DNA of 6,056 nucleotides from an uncultured Oscillospiraceae bacterium (GTDB taxonomy: Bacteria; Bacillota; Clostridia; Oscillospirales; Acutalibacteraceae): assembly GCA_902489335.1 (NCBI GenBank), contig CABTZO010000058.1, positions 1 to 6,056 on the forward strand, given 5' to 3'. Positions 5,129-6,056 of the stretch are shown here, piece after piece (the stretch's first letter is position 1; each line of letters begins with the position of its first letter). Position numbers and translations under genes: made by a program. The notes beneath the pieces are model-generated. The model made no database searches, had not been told where the DNA came from, and was given only the letters and a program-made list of their open reading frames with translations.

Positions 5129-5160
5129 AAATCATATTTTCGTTCATGAAAATATGATTT
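5129..5160. terminator. Probable bidirectional terminator between metA and the DUF5696-like gene
   Basis: AAATCATATTTTC (5129-5141) pairs perfectly over 13 bp with GAAAATATGATTT (5148-5160) around GTTCAT. It lies 8 bases after the metA stop and reaches the first base of the stop codon of the convergent gene. The stem is almost all A-T, and the following T tracts are short and interrupted, so it may be a weaker terminator than the others in the window. Confidence 0.65.
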
Positions 5161-6035
5161 TAATTTACTCGTAAATAGCTCTGTGCCTTTATGGTAAACG
5201 AGTTATATGTAACATCTTTGTTATTGTAATTAACATAAATATGTGTTCCGTTATTGTATTCGGTCATAAACAGACCATCGGCGACTTTAGTATTATTTTT
5301 AATCTTTGTATATCTTAAATCTTTGAACGCATCCTTGAAAGCTTTATAATCTGACGAAGCCTGTTTCATATTATCCTCATAAAAAGTTTTATTATCATCA
5401 TCGGAAAAAGACCACATATAACTTGGAACAGCTCCGTATTCAATAGATTTAAGCATCAGGATTTTTGGGTTAGCATCTAAGTTAAAGTAACCAAATGAGT
5501 AATCCATATTTCCGTGTAATATCATTTGAACAAACGGAACAGCATTGTAAAATTCGTTGTTCTTATAGGTGTTTTTATAGGGCAAATTATAAACAACATC
5601 AGTCTCAAAAAGAGAATATGCGTTTCCGTGTTCTACTGCAGTATCTCTTGAATTAGATAAAAGTTTAATTTGATTTTTAACAACCGTGCTTGTTTCTTGA
5701 CGATTCATTCGACTGTTATAAAAGTCGGAATATAAAACTTTGGAAGCATCTGAAACACAGTAGCCGGTTACTTCTCTCTTCTTCATATTTCTAAGAAACG
5801 GGATTACATAGTTTTCGCCCTTTCTGAGAGATGAAGGATATACTTTTTCTACGTTTGGTCCTGTATAATTTATCATTCGTCCCTTTATGTCAAAAACTTT
5901 TCTTTTGCAAGACTTGTGTAGCTTTGTGTCTATAAATAAATTGCATTCCTGTGTTTTTACATAGTCATTGAGTTCACGAAAAGAGCTCTTTGTTCCGAGA
6001 GATTTAGATAGTTTTGCAAAATTCAAAGATTTCTG
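5160..6035 (-). CDS. C-terminal part of a large DUF5696-like protein (5' end missing)
   Basis: This is the last 291 residues of a longer protein, open to the contig end. I recognise it, with moderate confidence, as the C-terminal part of DUF5696 proteins, large TIM-barrel, glycoside-hydrolase-like proteins of Bacillota. Supporting stretches, counted from the first genomic codon, are the barrel-like ELNDYVKTQECNLFID (21-36), GYCVSDASKVLYSDFY (91-106), an EHGNAYSLFETD segment, the AVPFVQMILHGNMDY segment followed by LKSIEYGAVPSYMWSF, and a final beta module with TEYNNGTHIYVNYNNKDVTY. Its substrate and catalytic residues cannot be assigned from this fragment, and any signal peptide or membrane anchor would be in the missing N-terminus. 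A GTG at 6050 would open the frame, but it and the first five residues (MLFRS) are encoded by sequencing adapter and are not real. Confidence 0.65.
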   Translation of the reverse strand, partial: QKSLNFAKLSKSLGTKSSFRELNDYVKTQECNLFIDTKLHKSCKRKVFDIKGRMINYTGPNVEKVYPSSLRKGENYVIPFLRNMKKREVTGYCVSDASKVLYSDFYNSRMNRQETSTVVKNQIKLLSNSRDTAVEHGNAYSLFETDVVYNLPYKNTYKNNEFYNAVPFVQMILHGNMDYSFGYFNLDANPKILMLKSIEYGAVPSYMWSFSDDDNKTFYEDNMKQASSDYKAFKDAFKDLRYTKIKNNTKVADGLFMTEYNNGTHIYVNYNNKDVTYNSFTIKAQSYLRVN

Positions 6036-6056
6036 AGATCGGAAGAGCACACGTCT
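6036..6056 (+). other. Illumina TruSeq adapter remnant at the contig end
   Basis: The final 21 bases, beginning AGATCGGAAGAGC and ending ACACGTCT, match the start of the standard Illumina TruSeq read 1 adapter at every position. This is untrimmed library sequence carried into the assembly. On the minus strand it encodes (GTG) M-L-F-R-S in frame with the preceding gene, creating a false start. Genomic sequence ends at 6035. Confidence 0.98.

Noticed and set aside
5121..5175. Small TTTAC...GTAAA inverted repeats on both sides of the 5129-5160 hairpin
   Set aside because: They are short, AT-rich and partly within the coding end of the neighbouring gene; the terminator hairpin explains the area adequately.
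1..6035. CRISPR arrays, insertion sequences, prophage or defence genes
   Set aside because: No spaced direct repeats, transposase, integrase or defence-type domains are visible, and all larger open frames are accounted for by the listed genes.

Overview
The window is AT-rich (about one third G+C by eye). It has compact genes, strong AGGAGG-type ribosome binding sites and intrinsic terminators, and looks like the chromosome of a low-G+C anaerobic member of the Bacillota (Clostridia/Tissierellia-like). The taxonomic call rests on protein style: a clostridial-type Crp/Fnr regulator with a ferredoxin and a cupin, a short DtxR-family regulator, a Bacillus-type MetA, and a probable DUF5696 protein. 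I cannot name a genus. The last 21 bases are not genomic: they match the Illumina TruSeq adapter, so the genomic sequence ends at 6035.

Layout. A tRNA-Leu(GAG) with encoded CCA and its own terminator lies at 39-157. A Crp/Fnr-family regulator (159-827, minus) is divergent from a two-gene operon (924-2069, plus) encoding an unusual ferredoxin-like Fe-S protein and a small cupin. The 96-bp gap between them holds a perfect 18-bp palindrome with CRP-type half-site spacing, centred near -41.5 of the likely operon promoter. This suggests that the regulator directly controls the redox pair. After a terminator comes a second plus-strand pair, RNase HI (rnhA) and a DtxR/MntR-family metal-dependent regulator (2175-3010). 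A bidirectional terminator separates it from a convergent aspartate carbamoyltransferase gene (3060-4121, minus). That enzyme carries a C-terminal four-cysteine module resembling the zinc domain of the regulatory subunit PyrI, without PyrI's nucleotide-binding domain.

Divergent from pyrB is metA (4203-5120, plus), a homoserine O-acyltransferase whose residue 111 is Glu, which predicts acetyl-CoA rather than succinyl-CoA use. A well-formed promoter containing an inverted repeat lies in the short pyrB-metA gap. The window ends with the C-terminal 291 residues of a large minus-strand protein, probably of the DUF5696 glycosidase-like family, cut off by the contig end.

I see no complete new multi-gene system. 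The points most worth following are the PyrB-zinc-domain fusion, the Crp/Fnr-operator-ferredoxin-cupin module, and the adapter artefact, which creates a false protein N-terminus. There is no gene-free stretch longer than 300 bases.
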